NCBI GenBank assembly: GCA_021401465.1
Contig: JADDMT010000019.1
Coordinates: forward strand, 310,001 to 374,000
Reading direction: 5' to 3'
Source: Teratosphaeria epicoccoides
Taxonomy: Eukaryota; Ascomycota; Dothideomycetes; Mycosphaerellales; Teratosphaeriaceae
DNA length: 64,000 nt
Positions 53,123 to 64,000 of this stretch are shown here, piece by piece. The position numbers and the translations under genes are program-made. Positions within the stretch are counted from its first letter, which is position 1, and every line of letters starts with the position of its first letter. Below the pieces are notes generated by a model, which saw only the letters and a program-made list of their open reading frames with translations, had not been told where the DNA came from and ran no database searches.

Positions 53123-53754
53123 TCATGGCCGAGGGGCATTGTAGCCACTGCATCGAACATACATGTTAGCGCGAATGTTCTGGTTGAACTGTGCTTTGAT
53201 GTTTTACCCCCTGCCCTGGTCGTCTTCGCCGCCTTTCTGATACGTTGTGCTTGAGGATAAGAATAATTGTTGCTGATTTGACAAGGGTGTCCAAAATGTG
53301 CTGATGTCGAACGTGCTGCTGCTGATGGCCCTAGAAGGTCGTTGGGTCGCAGTTGCTGAGAAGCTTAGTTGTAACCGCCACGGCCCATCTCGCTCGATAT
53401 TTGAGTGATGTAGCAAAGAAAAGTCAAGAAAATTGTGCAGGTTGTAGATGATCCTGACAGATCGTCGTTTTGCAAGGTCGAAGAGCTTAGTTGTAACCAC
53501 CACGGCCCATTCTGATTGATGATAGAGTAAGGAGACAATGAAATGGTATCGTACTGCTGCTCTGGGAGTCCGAGAGGAGACAGTCGTGGTCGACAATCCG
53601 GACTGATTATCTGTGGTTGACTCTAGCAAGTGAGTGCTGCACACGAAGAACTGATCGCTGAACAAAGGAAATGTGCTCTGGGTGTTGGTTGCTGTGGTGC
53701 TGCGGATGATGGAGGAAAGATGAGCACCCAGCTTGCGGATAACAGTATATATGC
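53123..53754 (-). other. Possible small minus-strand transcription unit with duplicated mini-ORF
   Basis: A TATA-like GCATATATACTG lies at 53754-53743 on the minus strand. The first ATG downstream of it, at 53510, opens a seven-codon frame, MGRGGYN then TAA (53510-53487). The same mini-ORF recurs at 53388-53365; the 26-bp copies differ at one base, a synonymous Gly codon. Farther on, a candidate intron (53207-53148, GTAAAAC donor, GCTAAC branch site, GATGCAG end) would join DDQGRG to GYNAPRP and a stop at 53123. So GRGGYN appears a third time. The large frame that this exon would belong to starts upstream of the mini-ORFs (53665). Coding status is unproven. Confidence 0.35.
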
Positions 53755-55188
53755 CTCATCTGCTCAATACTCCCTCACTACAGCAGTGCCTGCCAAGGCG
53801 GATAGGGCCAGCAGTCATAGACGGCATGCAGTCATACTATTCCAGGTACAATGAGCGAAAAGCAGCTCGGCGATGCGGGTTGCATGGGGTCGCATCCACC
53901 AAGCACTCCGGTGTCATCGTTCGTCACTGGCACGGCCATGGTCTCAAGCCAGGAACCCGACGCGCCGGCGAATCACTGGTGAGTCAGCTGTGGTGTGAAG
54001 CGACGGACGAAAAGAAGAAGAAGAATAGAGTGATTACGAGATACTACTAGTGCTACGTGACGGCACGCATTCGCGCCTAAATTTAGCTCCATTTGAGCCG
54101 CAGCTGCAACTCTGCCCCTACGCTCTTTCCACATGCAGATCGAGTCACAGACTCACAGGCTACAGTCGGTGGTGCTATTCGTGTCGCGGTGGAACGCGCC
54201 TTCTGCTTCCAAGATCGTCCGAAACGGCAACCTGCTGCACCGGTTTGACCAGTCGGTGTCACTGCAGCCTCATATTATTGCTCGGTTTTCTTCAACCAAA
54301 CGGGCCGTTGTCGGAAGATCAGCTCCATCGAAGGACGAGTCTCAAACACCCCATGTGCATCATGCACGGCTGGATGGCTCACACCCGGGAGGCATTGTTA
54401 CTCACTCACGATTGTTTCTGTGGAAGGGTGGGCTGCGAGGCATACACTGCGCTCGCAGCTCATGGTCTTGAATGACAAATTCCTCAAAACTGACAACCAC
54501 CAGTACGCTGTAATGCAGTCCGCATGTCAGACCCCACACAAGGGCACGCGGCATCCCACCGCATGGCACCCACGGTGTGAGTGGTTTGGGATACCGCTCG
54601 ATGCAATGACATTCGCCAGAGGCACTGGCAGCATCCAAACAGCCACAATTGTCGACATAATGGCGTGTTACAAGGATTGAATTCTGGGCCGCGCTGCTCA
54701 TAGGTCTGACCGTCAGCCACTCAGCCATGTTTTCCTTTACCGACGGGGAGATCGTGCCGACATGTCATCCTCGACGCAGTCATTCATCGACAATCGTCCG
54801 CAATGCACGGTCTGCCCGCCTGCGCCACATCTGATTTGATGGCACGGGTTCTCGACAGTGGGTGCAACATTGCAGTAAATGTAACACGGGGGGCCCGACG
54901 GGCTGAGTTTCCCGCAACGCATACACAACGCAGAAGTGGTGCCTTCGCAATGCCGACTCCATCACGCTTCGATGTTCAATGGACCACATCAAGACTTTGC
55001 AAGATGTTCGTGCTATTCCACATAAATACACAGCAGCTGGCTCCAAATGTCCGACGACCTCCGCAAGCACTGCCTCATCCCATCACGACAGTCATACAGT
55101 CGACATGGGTATTGTCCAACTTTTACTAGTTATAATTCATTCCTCCCCAGTCGTACCATCCCTCCTTCCTTTGCCCTCAAATGGTTGG
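53755..55188. other. Gene-poor region
   Basis: About 1.4 kb separates the mini-ORF unit from formate dehydrogenase. Plus-strand frames at 54050-54475 and 54133-54471 overlap and lack domain features. No repeat is recognised. Confidence 0.35.
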
Positions 55189-56583
55189 CTATTTCTTGTT
55201 GTCACGCTGACCATAGGCCTTAGTGGCGTAGTCACCCTTGTGGACGATCAAGTCTTCAGGGCGATAGTCGTGGCGACCGCTCCAGTATGAATCTAAGATG
55301 TTTTTCACACCGGCGGCGTAGCGGACCTGGGCGTCGATCGAGGTGCCGGACATGTGGGGAACCATAGCGTTTCCTCCGCCCCAGTTCTTGTACTGGGCGT
55401 AGCGAAGCGGGTGGTCCTTTGGCGCTGGCTGAGGGAACCACACGTCACCACCGTAACCACGAAGCTGACCGCTCTTGAGTGCGTCAGCAACGTCCTCCTT
55501 GACGACGATAGCACCACGGGCGGTGTTGACGAGCCATGAGCCTGCTAAGTTGTCAGCGAATTCCTGGTCTCGGCCTACGTTTCCGGCAACATACCAGGCT
55601 TCATCTTGTTAATCATGTCCTTGTTAAATAGACCGCGGGTCTTCTCGTGGAGCGGGGCGTTGATGGTGACGACGTCACACTGAGCAAGCATCTCCTCGAG
55701 AGTGTCGACACGCCTGCAGCCAATCTCCTTCTCGATTTCAGGCTTGAGCGGCTGATAGTCAAAGTAGAGGAGCTCCTTGCAATCGAACGGCTTCAGTCTG
55801 CGAAGTACACGCTCACCGATACGGCCGACAGCAACAGTACCGACAACCTTGCTCTCCAAATCATACTCGTTCTTGGCGACAGCGGCAACGTTCCAGTCAC
55901 CGCGGGCGATCTGCTCGTGGGCTGGGACGAAGTTGCGGACCAGGGCGAGGATGGTCATAACGACGTGCTCGGCGACGGAGACGACGTTGGAGCCAGTGAC
56001 CTCAGCAACCGTGATGCCGCCATTGGTCTTGTTGGCAGCGTTCAGGTCTACGTGGTCAGATCCAATACCAGCAGTAACGGCAATCTTGAGGTTCTTGGCC
56101 TTAGCCAGACGCTCTGCGGTGAGGTAACCCGGGTGGAAGCTGTTACAATCGTGAGACGAGCTGGCAACCGCGGTTCCGAGCTCAATGCCAGAAACTTACG
56201 GAGTTGTGATAATGACTTCAGCATCGACCAATTCCTGGTCGAACTTGCTGTTTGCGCTGTCCTTGTCGGAGGTAGTCACAAGGGTGTGGCCCTGCTCCTC
56301 AATCCACTTCCTGAGACCGAGCTCATTCTCGGTGGTTCCAAGAAGCTTGGGCTCGTCCTTTGCGTGCTCGAAGCCCTGAATGTTGCTTTGTCAGCTTCGT
56401 GCCTTGCCATTCCGGGCTTCAGGACTGCACTTCTTGACCTACATCGTACAAGACCATCAAAACCTTGCCCTGGTCCCTCACGGTGTTAGAGAAGGCACGA
56501 CGAACAGCAGGCTGCGTTCTCTGAGCGAGAAAAGAGCCAGCTGGGCGCGCAGCGGCGCGAAAAGCGGATCTTGCGAGTACCAT
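55189..56583 (-). CDS. NAD-dependent formate dehydrogenase
   Basis: Four exons (56583-56443, 56375-56200, 56139-55595, 55541-55189) encode 404 residues. It oxidises formate to CO2 with NAD+. The start MVLARSAFRAAARPAGSFLA and the following RRAFSNT look like a mitochondrial presequence. The mature part begins KVLMVLYDGFEHAKDEPKLL and keeps formate-binding PFHPGYL, GIGSDHVDL and the NAD fold (VAVGRIGERVLRRLKPFDCK). The catalytic Arg is in NTARGAIVV and the His in VPHMSGTSIDAQ. The end DYRPEDLIVHKGDYATKAYG is typical of fungal enzymes. All introns are 53-67 nt with clear GT-AG. A C-rich block at 56690-56715 in the promoter includes a CCCCGC word fitting a CreA-type site, but only by consensus. 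Confidence 0.96.
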
Positions 56584-58833
56584 TCTGCACGAGTGAAATG
56601 TTTATGAGAAGGAGAAAATGTTCGACGCAGCTGCCGAGTGATGGGGATCTTATGTAGCTCTCGAACGGCTGCCGTCATGATGAGCCTGACCCCCGCCCTC
56701 CTCCCCTGCCGATGCGGATGCATTGCGGAGACAGCACTTACACTTGAGATACTCATCCTGCAGGTGTCATCCATAGAGTAGAAGTAGAGTTTGAGAAGTT
56801 TGCAGGCGAGTAATAAACAGGACCGTATGGAAGGCTACATATACATGTAGTAGAGCTCTAAATGGACTACATCTCGACATGCTCGACTAGTCACTAGGTA
56901 TAAGCTCACCTTTGTATGCGGGCATTCGCTCAGTACTAAGTCCAGCGTACCCGCACGATCTACAGCCAAGACAAAATACCCAATCATTGGCGCATGCGGT
57001 TCCGCTCAAGCACTGTCATATGCCGGACTTTGCCGTATTATGGAGTTAAGAATGTATCCAGTAAGATCCACCTGCCCTTCGCATGCCAGAACAGAAACCA
57101 AGCGGGGAGCTGTAATATACGCAATCTTCTGCCGAATTTGCATCGATGATGCAATGCATGCTCCTCAGTCTTGGCTCACGGGGCAATGTCTTCATCAGGC
57201 CAGCCACTGCAGCAATGAGCAGCGATCCAGAAACTGGACGGAGATATCGCGGCTCCCCAGAAGTGTGCTCCAGCCCAGCCAGAATCTGGAGAAAGTTTCG
57301 ATGGCCCGCAGCGGACTGCTCCAGATAGCCGCGAGGTACCCGCCGGAAAGAAGGATGTATCTCAACGGTCACGTGTGTATACCTACCTGTAGCTGAAATC
57401 GCGCTCCTACATAAACTCAAGTCTGCCTTAGGTTGAGGTCTCTGACTGTATTACGGCCTTCGCAAAGACTTCAGTGATTCAAGAAAGCGCGCCACTCCCG
57501 GATCGTATTGCTACCACGACCGATTTCGCTCGGCAGTGGCTTGGGTTTTGCACGCGACCTTGACAACATCCGCAGTCGAAGCGCTCGTGCATTGTTGACC
57601 ATGCATGCTGCACGTCCGCAGCACTTGTGCAAGCCCACAGTCGTCTCTCACTGTCAGGTCGGCCTCTGCTCCGGTCGAGCACCACACCACACAGGTTTGT
57701 GCTGTCCAGAGATCGTCAGGACCGATCTCCAAAGTCCAGGTCATTGTCGGTCCAGCCAGAGATGTATAACGCTGCGAGCAGACCGGACTGCGTTCGTCCT
57801 CGACTTCACATGGTACATCTAGGCCGCATTCATTTGAGCACGAGTCGCTTTGAGAGCCGCCCTCCCACGAACTTCAGCGTAAGAGAGTCTCGCGGTGTCA
57901 AGACGTCCTTTGTATCTCCACGAGGCAGTGGGTGAGTGTATTAGTGATCGAATGTGGTTGAATGTCTGGAACGGATGTCCCTGGCTGCGAGGACCGGGAG
58001 CTACGAGACAAAATAGTAACAGATGGGAGAAGCTGTCGGCCGCCCGCCATCGAGAAATTGAGTATGATCTTTGAAGTAGCACCCAGGTACGAAGTAGTGG
58101 TGAGCTTCACGGTCGCTCGAGTGGTTACTTTGCAACAAGCAAGCCGAAACGCACAAACGCACAACCTTACTTGCCAGATATTACGAAGCACCTGTCAAGC
58201 ACACGGGGGTACAGTCGTCGCGGCTTTCGATACTGATATAGGAGCATCAAACAAATTCGTCGTAAACATCAGATGCAGTAGTACAATTCAAGTCCAGCCC
58301 TAACATGATTCATGCCCCAAGCGACGAACTGAAACTAAGCTCAGCTATATGCCGAGCCCTGCTACCACTTGATCAAGTACAAAGAACCATCAATGCTGAT
58401 CTTCCTGGACGAACGACTCGCCGGTCCGAACGCAACGAGAGACAGTCGTGACGAGTGGGCAAACGAAGCGTGGCCACGCATCAAGCTTATCTGGGTCTTC
58501 TTGATATTGCTACATTTCAATGCTCTCATCCCACTGGACCCGGTCATCGTACATTGGCTTTCGGTGCTGTTGAAGAGGGTGTCAGACACGGCCAGACCAG
58601 AAGTCACTACTGTGCCTGATCATCACGCTCTCTGAGCTCCAGAAGTCGAGTGGTCAAAGGTGCTATCAGCCGAATCAGAGCGCGGCTGCGCTTGGCTGGG
58701 AATCATCTGCGCAAGATTCAAGTGCATGCGTAGGAGCCACGCACTGTAGGGATCAGCGTTGACGCATCGCGACAGTCCACGGGGCAACGAGAGGCAGCGG
58801 ACTTGGTAGAGCACAGCGACAGGAGCTGCAAAT
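56584..58833. other. Gene-poor region between FDH and MSO1
   Basis: About 2.25 kb has no supported gene. The longest frames (57046-57420 minus; 57962-58303 plus; 58369-58635 plus) have no domain or splice-supported extension. The last has a hydrophobic run (LIWVFLILLHFNALIPLDPV) and could be a small membrane protein, but evidence is thin. Confidence 0.35.
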
Positions 58834-59559
58834 ATGTCTTCCTATCTCAGCAACATCCTCACTCAAACAACTTCCAAATACAACAGCCTTAAGCGCACGC
58901 TGCTGACTAACGAGGATGATGGAGATACCGAGGATGACTCGCACATCTCGCGAGTTCTGCGCGCATACTACGCAGAAAAGGGACGCCCGTTACCACCTTG
59001 GCTGCCCCCAGATCCCAACGATCGACGAGCAATTACACCTCAGCCATTTGTACATCAGAACAGTGGATACTTTTCGAATTCGGGCGGGAAGAGCCAGGTA
59101 ACAGCTGTGCAGAATCAGGGAGGAGGGCCACGAAACAGTCTGAGCGACCTTTGGGATGCGCCATCCGCACAGAACAATGCGCCTATGCAACCACAAAGTT
59201 TGCGCGCTGGGCGAAGACCCATGGCTGCTACGCAAGCAAGCAGCAGTACTCTTGCTCCACCTCAGGCGAGACCGCTACCTTCGCAAAGGGCAGGGTCCTA
59301 CCAAACCATGCAACCTCAGCAGGCAGCAAGGCCAGCTGCTCAGCCTAGTCCGCCGAGCAGTAGTGGAGGCATTTCTGCGCAAGAGCGATTGAAAGCGAGA
59401 TTACGAGGTGGCGGCAGTAGACCCGCAAGCCCCAGGCTGGCCTCAGTGGCAAATCCGTACGATCAGCCGCCCACGGGTGCCAACGCACCTTATGCCAGAG
59501 ATACCGGCAATCCATATAACGACAGAGGTGGAATGGGCAGGAATTATGGAAGAGGCTGA
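58834..59559 (+). CDS. MSO1: Mso1-like Sec1-binding protein
   Basis: A single exon encodes 241 residues. The N-terminal 60 residues are the conserved Mso1 segment: MSSYLSNILTQTTSKYNSLK, then DGDTEDDSHISRVLRAYYAE and KGRPLPPWLPPDP. In yeast, Mso1 binds the SM protein Sec1 and the exocytic SNARE complex at sites of polarised secretion. The remainder is low-complexity, rich in Gln, Pro, Ser and Gly and expected to be disordered. A short conserved element near the C-terminus (SAQERLKARLRGGGSRPASP) is followed by a Gly/Tyr/Asn-rich end. Length and layout fit filamentous fungal Mso1 proteins. No intron is present. Confidence 0.9.
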   Translation: MSSYLSNILTQTTSKYNSLKRTLLTNEDDGDTEDDSHISRVLRAYYAEKGRPLPPWLPPDPNDRRAITPQPFVHQNSGYFSNSGGKSQVTAVQNQGGGPRNSLSDLWDAPSAQNNAPMQPQSLRAGRRPMAATQASSSTLAPPQARPLPSQRAGSYQTMQPQQAARPAAQPSPPSSSGGISAQERLKARLRGGGSRPASPRLASVANPYDQPPTGANAPYARDTGNPYNDRGGMGRNYGRG

Positions 59560-60216
59560 GCAGAGGTTTGACGTATCGGTGCAACGCGTTGGGACAGCAT
59601 TGTTCACGACTCCCCGGCGTCGTTAAAGAAGTGCTGGCAGATCATGACGCCACTGAAGTATACCTGCATGCGCCTTTTGGAGCCGGCTTTGTCCACCTCA
59701 CCAACAATCTGATTGACGGAACCGTGTCACAGAGATTTGCTTGCGCTGTCAAGTATGCGCATCGGACGCGTTCGCAGCCACGACGAATTTCAGGTGGCGT
59801 CAGTCTACGCTTGACTATGTAAGATGCTAGGCCACGCGCATGAGTGAACAGCTATGCGTAGGTGGGAAGGACACGCCACCAATACAGAAAGAGCGTAGCA
59901 AAATTCTGAACAGACAGGCTCAACGCAGTAAAGTAAGGTGACAGCATGATTTGAGGCATGGTGTACATGCTGAGTACGTTGATGATGAGACTGCAGAGTG
60001 TCGAGACTTGGTGCCCTCTACACATGGTCAGCCGCTGCCGCCTTCCAATGGATGTGAGGCCATTGGTCTGGCTTTTCTCCCAGTTGAGTGGAAATGAGTA
60101 ATACATCGTAACTCTAATACATGATCTTTAGGATCTGTCTGAATATAGTAAGGGCGCCTGCCACGGGTCTGAGCCTCGTCTTCTTGCGAGACGTTGCAGA
60201 GCGCCATTGTCGTTTC
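59560..60216. other. Intergenic region downstream of MSO1
   Basis: About 650 bases have no supported gene. The 84-codon frame at 59568-59822 overlaps the MSO1 3' flank and is probably chance. Confidence 0.35.
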
Positions 60217-60480
60217 TCAAAACCTCAAAATGCATAGCAGTCCAGAGCAAGGGGACGACGCGCTCGCTTCCAAGGCACCTCTGACACCAACCGCCGTACA
60301 ATCCCGTCTCACGGTCGCCATGTAAAAGGCCAGGGTCGCCACATCGCCGCGTCGCCTCAACTTCGACAACGTTCGGTCCATCACCACAGCGGATGCCGGC
60401 ACAATCGTCGCAACCGCGTTAAGAGCCAGGACCAATGCCACGCCAACCACTATGTGGATCACGAGCAAGATTCCGGACAC
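60217..60480 (-). CDS. Possible small membrane protein
   Basis: An 87-codon frame starts MSGILLVIHIVVGVALVLAL, a strong signal-anchor or signal peptide, and continues NAVATIVPASAVVMDRTLSK. It has no known domain. A different minus frame (60459-60764) overlaps its start and could be spliced to it, but I see no convincing junction. It is listed because the hydrophobic start is unlikely by chance. Confidence 0.3.
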   Translation of the reverse strand: MSGILLVIHIVVGVALVLALNAVATIVPASAVVMDRTLSKLRRRGDVATLAFYMATVRRDCTAVGVRGALEASASSPCSGLLCILRF

Positions 60481-60876
60481 GATCTAGCTATATACCATGT
60501 GCTGCAACCCTTCGGCAGATGCCCGGACATGCCTCGGCCACAAAGCCATCGACCACACGATAGCCGCAGCACGGCGCAGTCGAAGTCGTCTCCTTCGAGA
60601 AGCAAACACAGGTCGTCATAGTCAAGTAGTACATCGACGGGCGACGGCGGTCTGTCCATCACGCTGCCCCTGATGGTGCGACACGTTCGTCGGATTGGAG
60701 CGAGCGACCATGGCTCGGCATTATCCAAGACTATAGCTGAGCACGAGGACAAGATCTCAATCACGACTACTAGCCTCTCTTGTCCGAATCTCTACCAGTA
60801 GCTGCAATGCTGCGCGCTTGCCGATTTGTCGACCCGCTTCCCTCAGCTACAGTGGGATCCCGCCAACATCAGCAAC

Positions 60877-61203
60877 ATGAGGGGCGCCATCTACCTTCAG
60901 CTTGACAGAGACCGCATTCCCGTCCGTGACAATCGCGACGACTGGCGTCTAGTCAAGCCTTGGTTCACAAGGACTGCCACGGTCATTCTGTTCGAATTCG
61001 AGACTCCATGCTTGGCGCCAAACACACTTCCGCGTGAGGATACACGTAGCTGGTTCCGGAGACAGATATCCAGCCTCAGCAATCTCTCCGGCAAGGGCGT
61101 GAAAGGGAGGTCATGTGCGGTGGAGCTCAGCACGTTGGCGAAGGATCCTGGAGGCGAGCAAGCAGACACACGCAGCAGTTATGACTCTGTCCTCGAACAA
61201 TAA
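60877..61203 (+). CDS. Possible small orphan protein
   Basis: From the first in-frame ATG (MRGAIYLQLDRDRIPVRDNR) the frame gives 108 residues. The frame is open a further 17 codons upstream without an ATG, so an upstream exon is possible. The text is protein-like (RLVKPWFTRTATVILFEFET) but not recognised. It has no signal peptide or membrane segment. Confidence 0.35.
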   Translation: MRGAIYLQLDRDRIPVRDNRDDWRLVKPWFTRTATVILFEFETPCLAPNTLPREDTRSWFRRQISSLSNLSGKGVKGRSCAVELSTLAKDPGGEQADTRSSYDSVLEQ

Positions 61204-61350
61204 AAGATGAAGCCGCTTAAGCGCTACGTGCAGAATGAAAGGCGACAGGAAATGTGACTAGTTGTAGGGTAGTGGTCAATTCTACTGACGATTCTATGTA
61301 AGCTGCTGTCACAGCGCTTCGGCAATTCTAGAGCCTCGTGACCTGCATGG

Positions 61351-63659
61351 CTATTGAAAAACCTCGGGCAAGAAAACAAACTCCATCTTACTGTGGTCCG
61401 CTCGCGCTCGTACGTTTAGCTCGTGACAGGTATCACTCAAAATCCTCCCGATACTTGGGTTCCCGCAGAAGAAGACACCAACTTTCCCTCTTCTGTCGTT
61501 CTTGATATTCTCGCTTTTCCTGTCTAGCTCGCTCGTGTAGAAGTCTTCCAGTATTTTTGTGTAATTGGGTCGGCCAAATTGGCTCCTCGTCTTGAGACCT
61601 GTTAAAGCAGATACAGGCGCCGAGGAAGTGCGGTAGGCGTCCAGTAAGTGGCGGAAGACATGTGTAGAGATGTTCTTGCACTGCGCAGTAATATGAGTGT
61701 TGATATTTAGTTCCACATCTTCTCGCGGTATCAGCTGAGCGAGGTCATGTGCTCTGTTGAGGAGACTTGAAAACCAGAGCAGAGAGCGCTCTTCTCGTAC
61801 GGTCCTGTGGTCACTGTCAGATCTTTAATAATACATGTTTGCTAGCACATTCATCGCCACGTGCTGCACAGCGCGGCGCAGCACAAGCCTAGCAGCTTGG
61901 AGAATAGGGGCAGGACTTACCAGTGGAAGTCGACTCTCCGTCTCCTGCTCCTAGCACCATCGAAGCTACGCAGTGATCCCACATTGACACCGGTTTTGTG
62001 ATCCCTAGCGAGAGAGAAGCTTTCGAGCATCGGACACGATCTCTGCTTAGCGAGAGCGGATCTGACGGGGCTCAAACTGAACCTGCTAGAATTTCTGGAA
62101 TGTGACCATGGGTCTCTTTCCTTGCTCAAGTGCTGTTCCAAGTCGGTCACAATGGCACTGAAGGGTGTGATCCCAACACCAGCGCCAATAATGATGTTTC
62201 GATCGAAGTCGTAAAACCGCTGAGCTGGAGCTCCGTATGGCCCATCGACACCAATTCGTATCTCGGCATCCGTTGGCAGATTCCGCAGTTTAGAAGTCCA
62301 ATTGCCGTCTGTTTTGATGTGAAGGTTGAAATGGTCCTCTGCGCAGGCTGAAACGGTAAATGGGTGCCATTGCCAGAAGGAAAGCTTCGGGACTTGCAGG
62401 AAGATGTATTGGCCGGCTTGGTAGTGCCAGTGCTCTTCTTTGGGATGCCTGATCGAAAGTGACACTGTATCGTCGTCTAATATCTCCATTGTGGCTTTGA
62501 GGCTAGTGAAGCCTCGAATGAGACGAACGAGTCGTTCAGGAACAATCAAGCAACATGGGATCACAAGCCAGAAAGCGAGCATCGGGGATTGTATGATCTT
62601 CATCGTTCCATGAGCACACAAGAGACCAAGAAGTGGATACATCAGCAGATGCGTTGCTTGGAACACTTCGTAGCACCGTCGTCTGACTGGAGGCAGCGCG
62701 AGCAAGGCCATGGTCCAGTACAATCCCAATGCAAGCATTCCACTCCATCCTGGTAATGCACGGAGGAATGTTGTGTAGGTCCAAGGTTTGTGACCCTCGA
62801 CAAGGTTCATCAATGCTGGTTGCCTACTCGGCTTTGAGCCAGTAAGAAAGCTCCCCGTCATGTGCCCAACGCCATGCATAGTCGCAAAGAACAAGCCAAT
62901 GCACGCCATCAAGACATGGAATGACTTGTGATAATCCCAATCGACGAATTTACTGATCCAGTAGGAACGCCGCAAACAGGTGGACAACCAGCGACTCATG
63001 CTGAGCAACATGAGCGCGAGTGTTGGGTAGAGAGCTCCTGCCGCAAACTTTGCCACTACCAGTCCGGGTCCCAGTGCCGCTCGCGCTTTTACATGGCGGC
63101 AGTAGTATAAGCCCTGCCACAAGGAGAAGGCCAGGCCCAGGCAGAAAACGCAGAATAAGAATAACATCCGCGGGCCCTCCACCGACCAGTGAGCGCGCAA
63201 TGTGCGATGCCACGTTCGTTTGCTGCTCTGTGCGCCTCCCAGAGAATTGGATTGATTTCCAGGTGACTGCCGCTGCGAAGGGACGTTCCATGACTTTACG
63301 GCACTCGCGAATTGCTTCCTGTTGATTCCATCAACAAGGCCGGGCAGAATTGCGTCCAGAAAGTCGGGCGTGGGTTCATATTCACTGTGCTTGCCGCCGG
63401 CTTTCTTCTCCACATCCTCCTCATCCGCCCGGGCGAGCTCAAATCGACGCGATGTACCATGGCAATGATGATCTCGAGCCTTCCGTGCTGGACCCAGCTC
63501 GTCGTGTACGAGTTGTAGCTTTGCGATCACGTCAGCCGCAGAAATCCAGCCATCTCCGTCTTGATCGATGTCGTTGAAGAAGGCGTCGATCTCTTCCTCG
63601 CGCAGTGCCTGGGGACTTGAGCATGCAACAATGTTGTCATGGAATGTCTGATCTGTCAT
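61351..63659 (-). CDS. EF-hand NADPH oxidase (NoxC-like)
   Basis: Two exons, 63659-61921 and 61804-61351, encode 730 residues. The join makes VDFHWTVREERSLLWFSSLL, the expected NADPH-binding strand. The N-terminus has an EF-hand loop (DQDGDGWISAAD, residues 32-43, Asp at position 12). Six membrane helices follow, with haem ligands as H-x13-H (FHVLMACIGLFFATMH) and H-x12-H (THLLMYPLLGLLCAH). FAD binding is at WHPFTVSA, and NADPH binding is at GVDGPYGAP, IIIGAGVGITPF and FFCGNP. The enzyme passes electrons from NADPH across a membrane to oxygen, giving superoxide, and calcium control is implied. NoxC-type oxidases occur in only some ascomycetes. The end FVFLPEVFQ differs from the usual aromatic KExF end. 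The start at 63659 is the first ATG of the frame. Confidence 0.93.
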
Positions 63660-64000
63660 GATGGATGAGCCCAAGGCACTCGAGCAAGCAGCGAACGTTG
63701 ATGCGATGGGAGAGGACGCACGACATGATTATGCGAGGTGAGTCGAATCATAACAGGGTTGCATTGCTTGCAAGCTCACGTCGCCCCTGTAAGGGACGGC
63801 GATCCTCTATTTGCCAATCGGAGCTACGCAGCCACAGTGTAGTCGATCGCCAGATGATCCGGAATAGGACTCCTTCCAGGTACCTCGCACTGCTAGCGTC
63901 ATCCGAATCGCTGCGTCTGAAATCTGATCTATGTTTGCGGTAGTTCCAAGACTCGTGTTGAGCGCTGAGACCCCATATCTGTCGTGCTTCGTTTTCAAAC
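63660..64000. other. NoxC upstream region to the window end
   Basis: About 340 bases of promoter-side sequence. No gene can be supported before the window ends. Confidence 0.35.

Noticed and set aside
55800..55860. FDH cofactor loop reads VAVGRIG instead of the classic GxGxxG glycines
   Set aside because: As far as I recall, filamentous fungal formate dehydrogenases commonly carry this form, so it is not evidence of inactivation.

Overview
The window is nuclear DNA of a filamentous ascomycete. Genes are compact and have few introns. Introns are about 45-80 nt with GT donors, CTAAC-type branch points and AG acceptors. The gene content (ELP5, CRT10, an AmyR-like Zn2Cys6 factor, an EF-hand NADPH oxidase of NoxC type, 2EXR/BTB families, an ATR1-type MFS pump) is typical of Pezizomycotina. 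I favour a Dothideomycete, but that is an inference from gene content, not a proof. No rRNA, tRNA, CRISPR array or intact transposon was recognised.

Layout. 0-13 kb is a dense housekeeping block: SEC22, an ASX-homology protein, ELP5, SNRNP27, ABZ1 (fused PABA synthase), an SDR with degraded catalytic motifs, an AmyR-like regulator and MED6. 13-17.3 kb is gene-poor and holds a heavily decayed Zn2Cys6 regulator. 17.4-20.9 kb has a small GPI-type wall protein, a BTB protein, an orphan small gene and a 20-bp minisatellite. 20.9-27.5 kb has a mitochondrial GGQ release-factor-like protein, a serine palmitoyltransferase small subunit, CRT10 and an unrecognised conserved-looking gene. 28-30.5 kb has two tandem BTB paralogs, the second damaged. 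31-36 kb has three genes tied to cytochrome c oxidase (PET100, FMP32/MCUR1-like, TACO1/DPC29-like), with a broken 2EXR gene among them. 36-42.2 kb is one huge HEAT-repeat gene (LAA1/HEATR5). 43.4-45.2 kb holds a multi-exon secreted protein. 45.7-52.7 kb has MSS1, an F-box/LRR protein and an MFS pump. 53-55 kb is gene-poor but has a TATA-driven minus-strand unit whose first ATG opens a seven-residue mini-ORF, duplicated 122 bp away. 55.2-63.7 kb has formate dehydrogenase, MSO1 and NoxC, with low-confidence small ORFs between.

The genes do not form a recognisable secondary-metabolite or defence cluster. The main shared theme is mitochondrial: the release-factor-like protein, PET100, FMP32-like, TACO1-like, MSS1 and FDH all appear imported. 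A second theme is the secretory pathway and trafficking: SEC22, LAA1, MSO1 and the SPT small subunit. Decayed copies of a Zn2Cys6 factor, a BTB gene and a 2EXR gene mark expanded, rapidly turning-over fungal families. No clearly new multi-gene system was found. The most unusual items are the mini-ORF unit near 53.4 kb, the motif-degenerate SDR, the secreted-protein gene and the 20-bp array. Exon boundaries were set by eye from splice consensus and reading-frame continuity.
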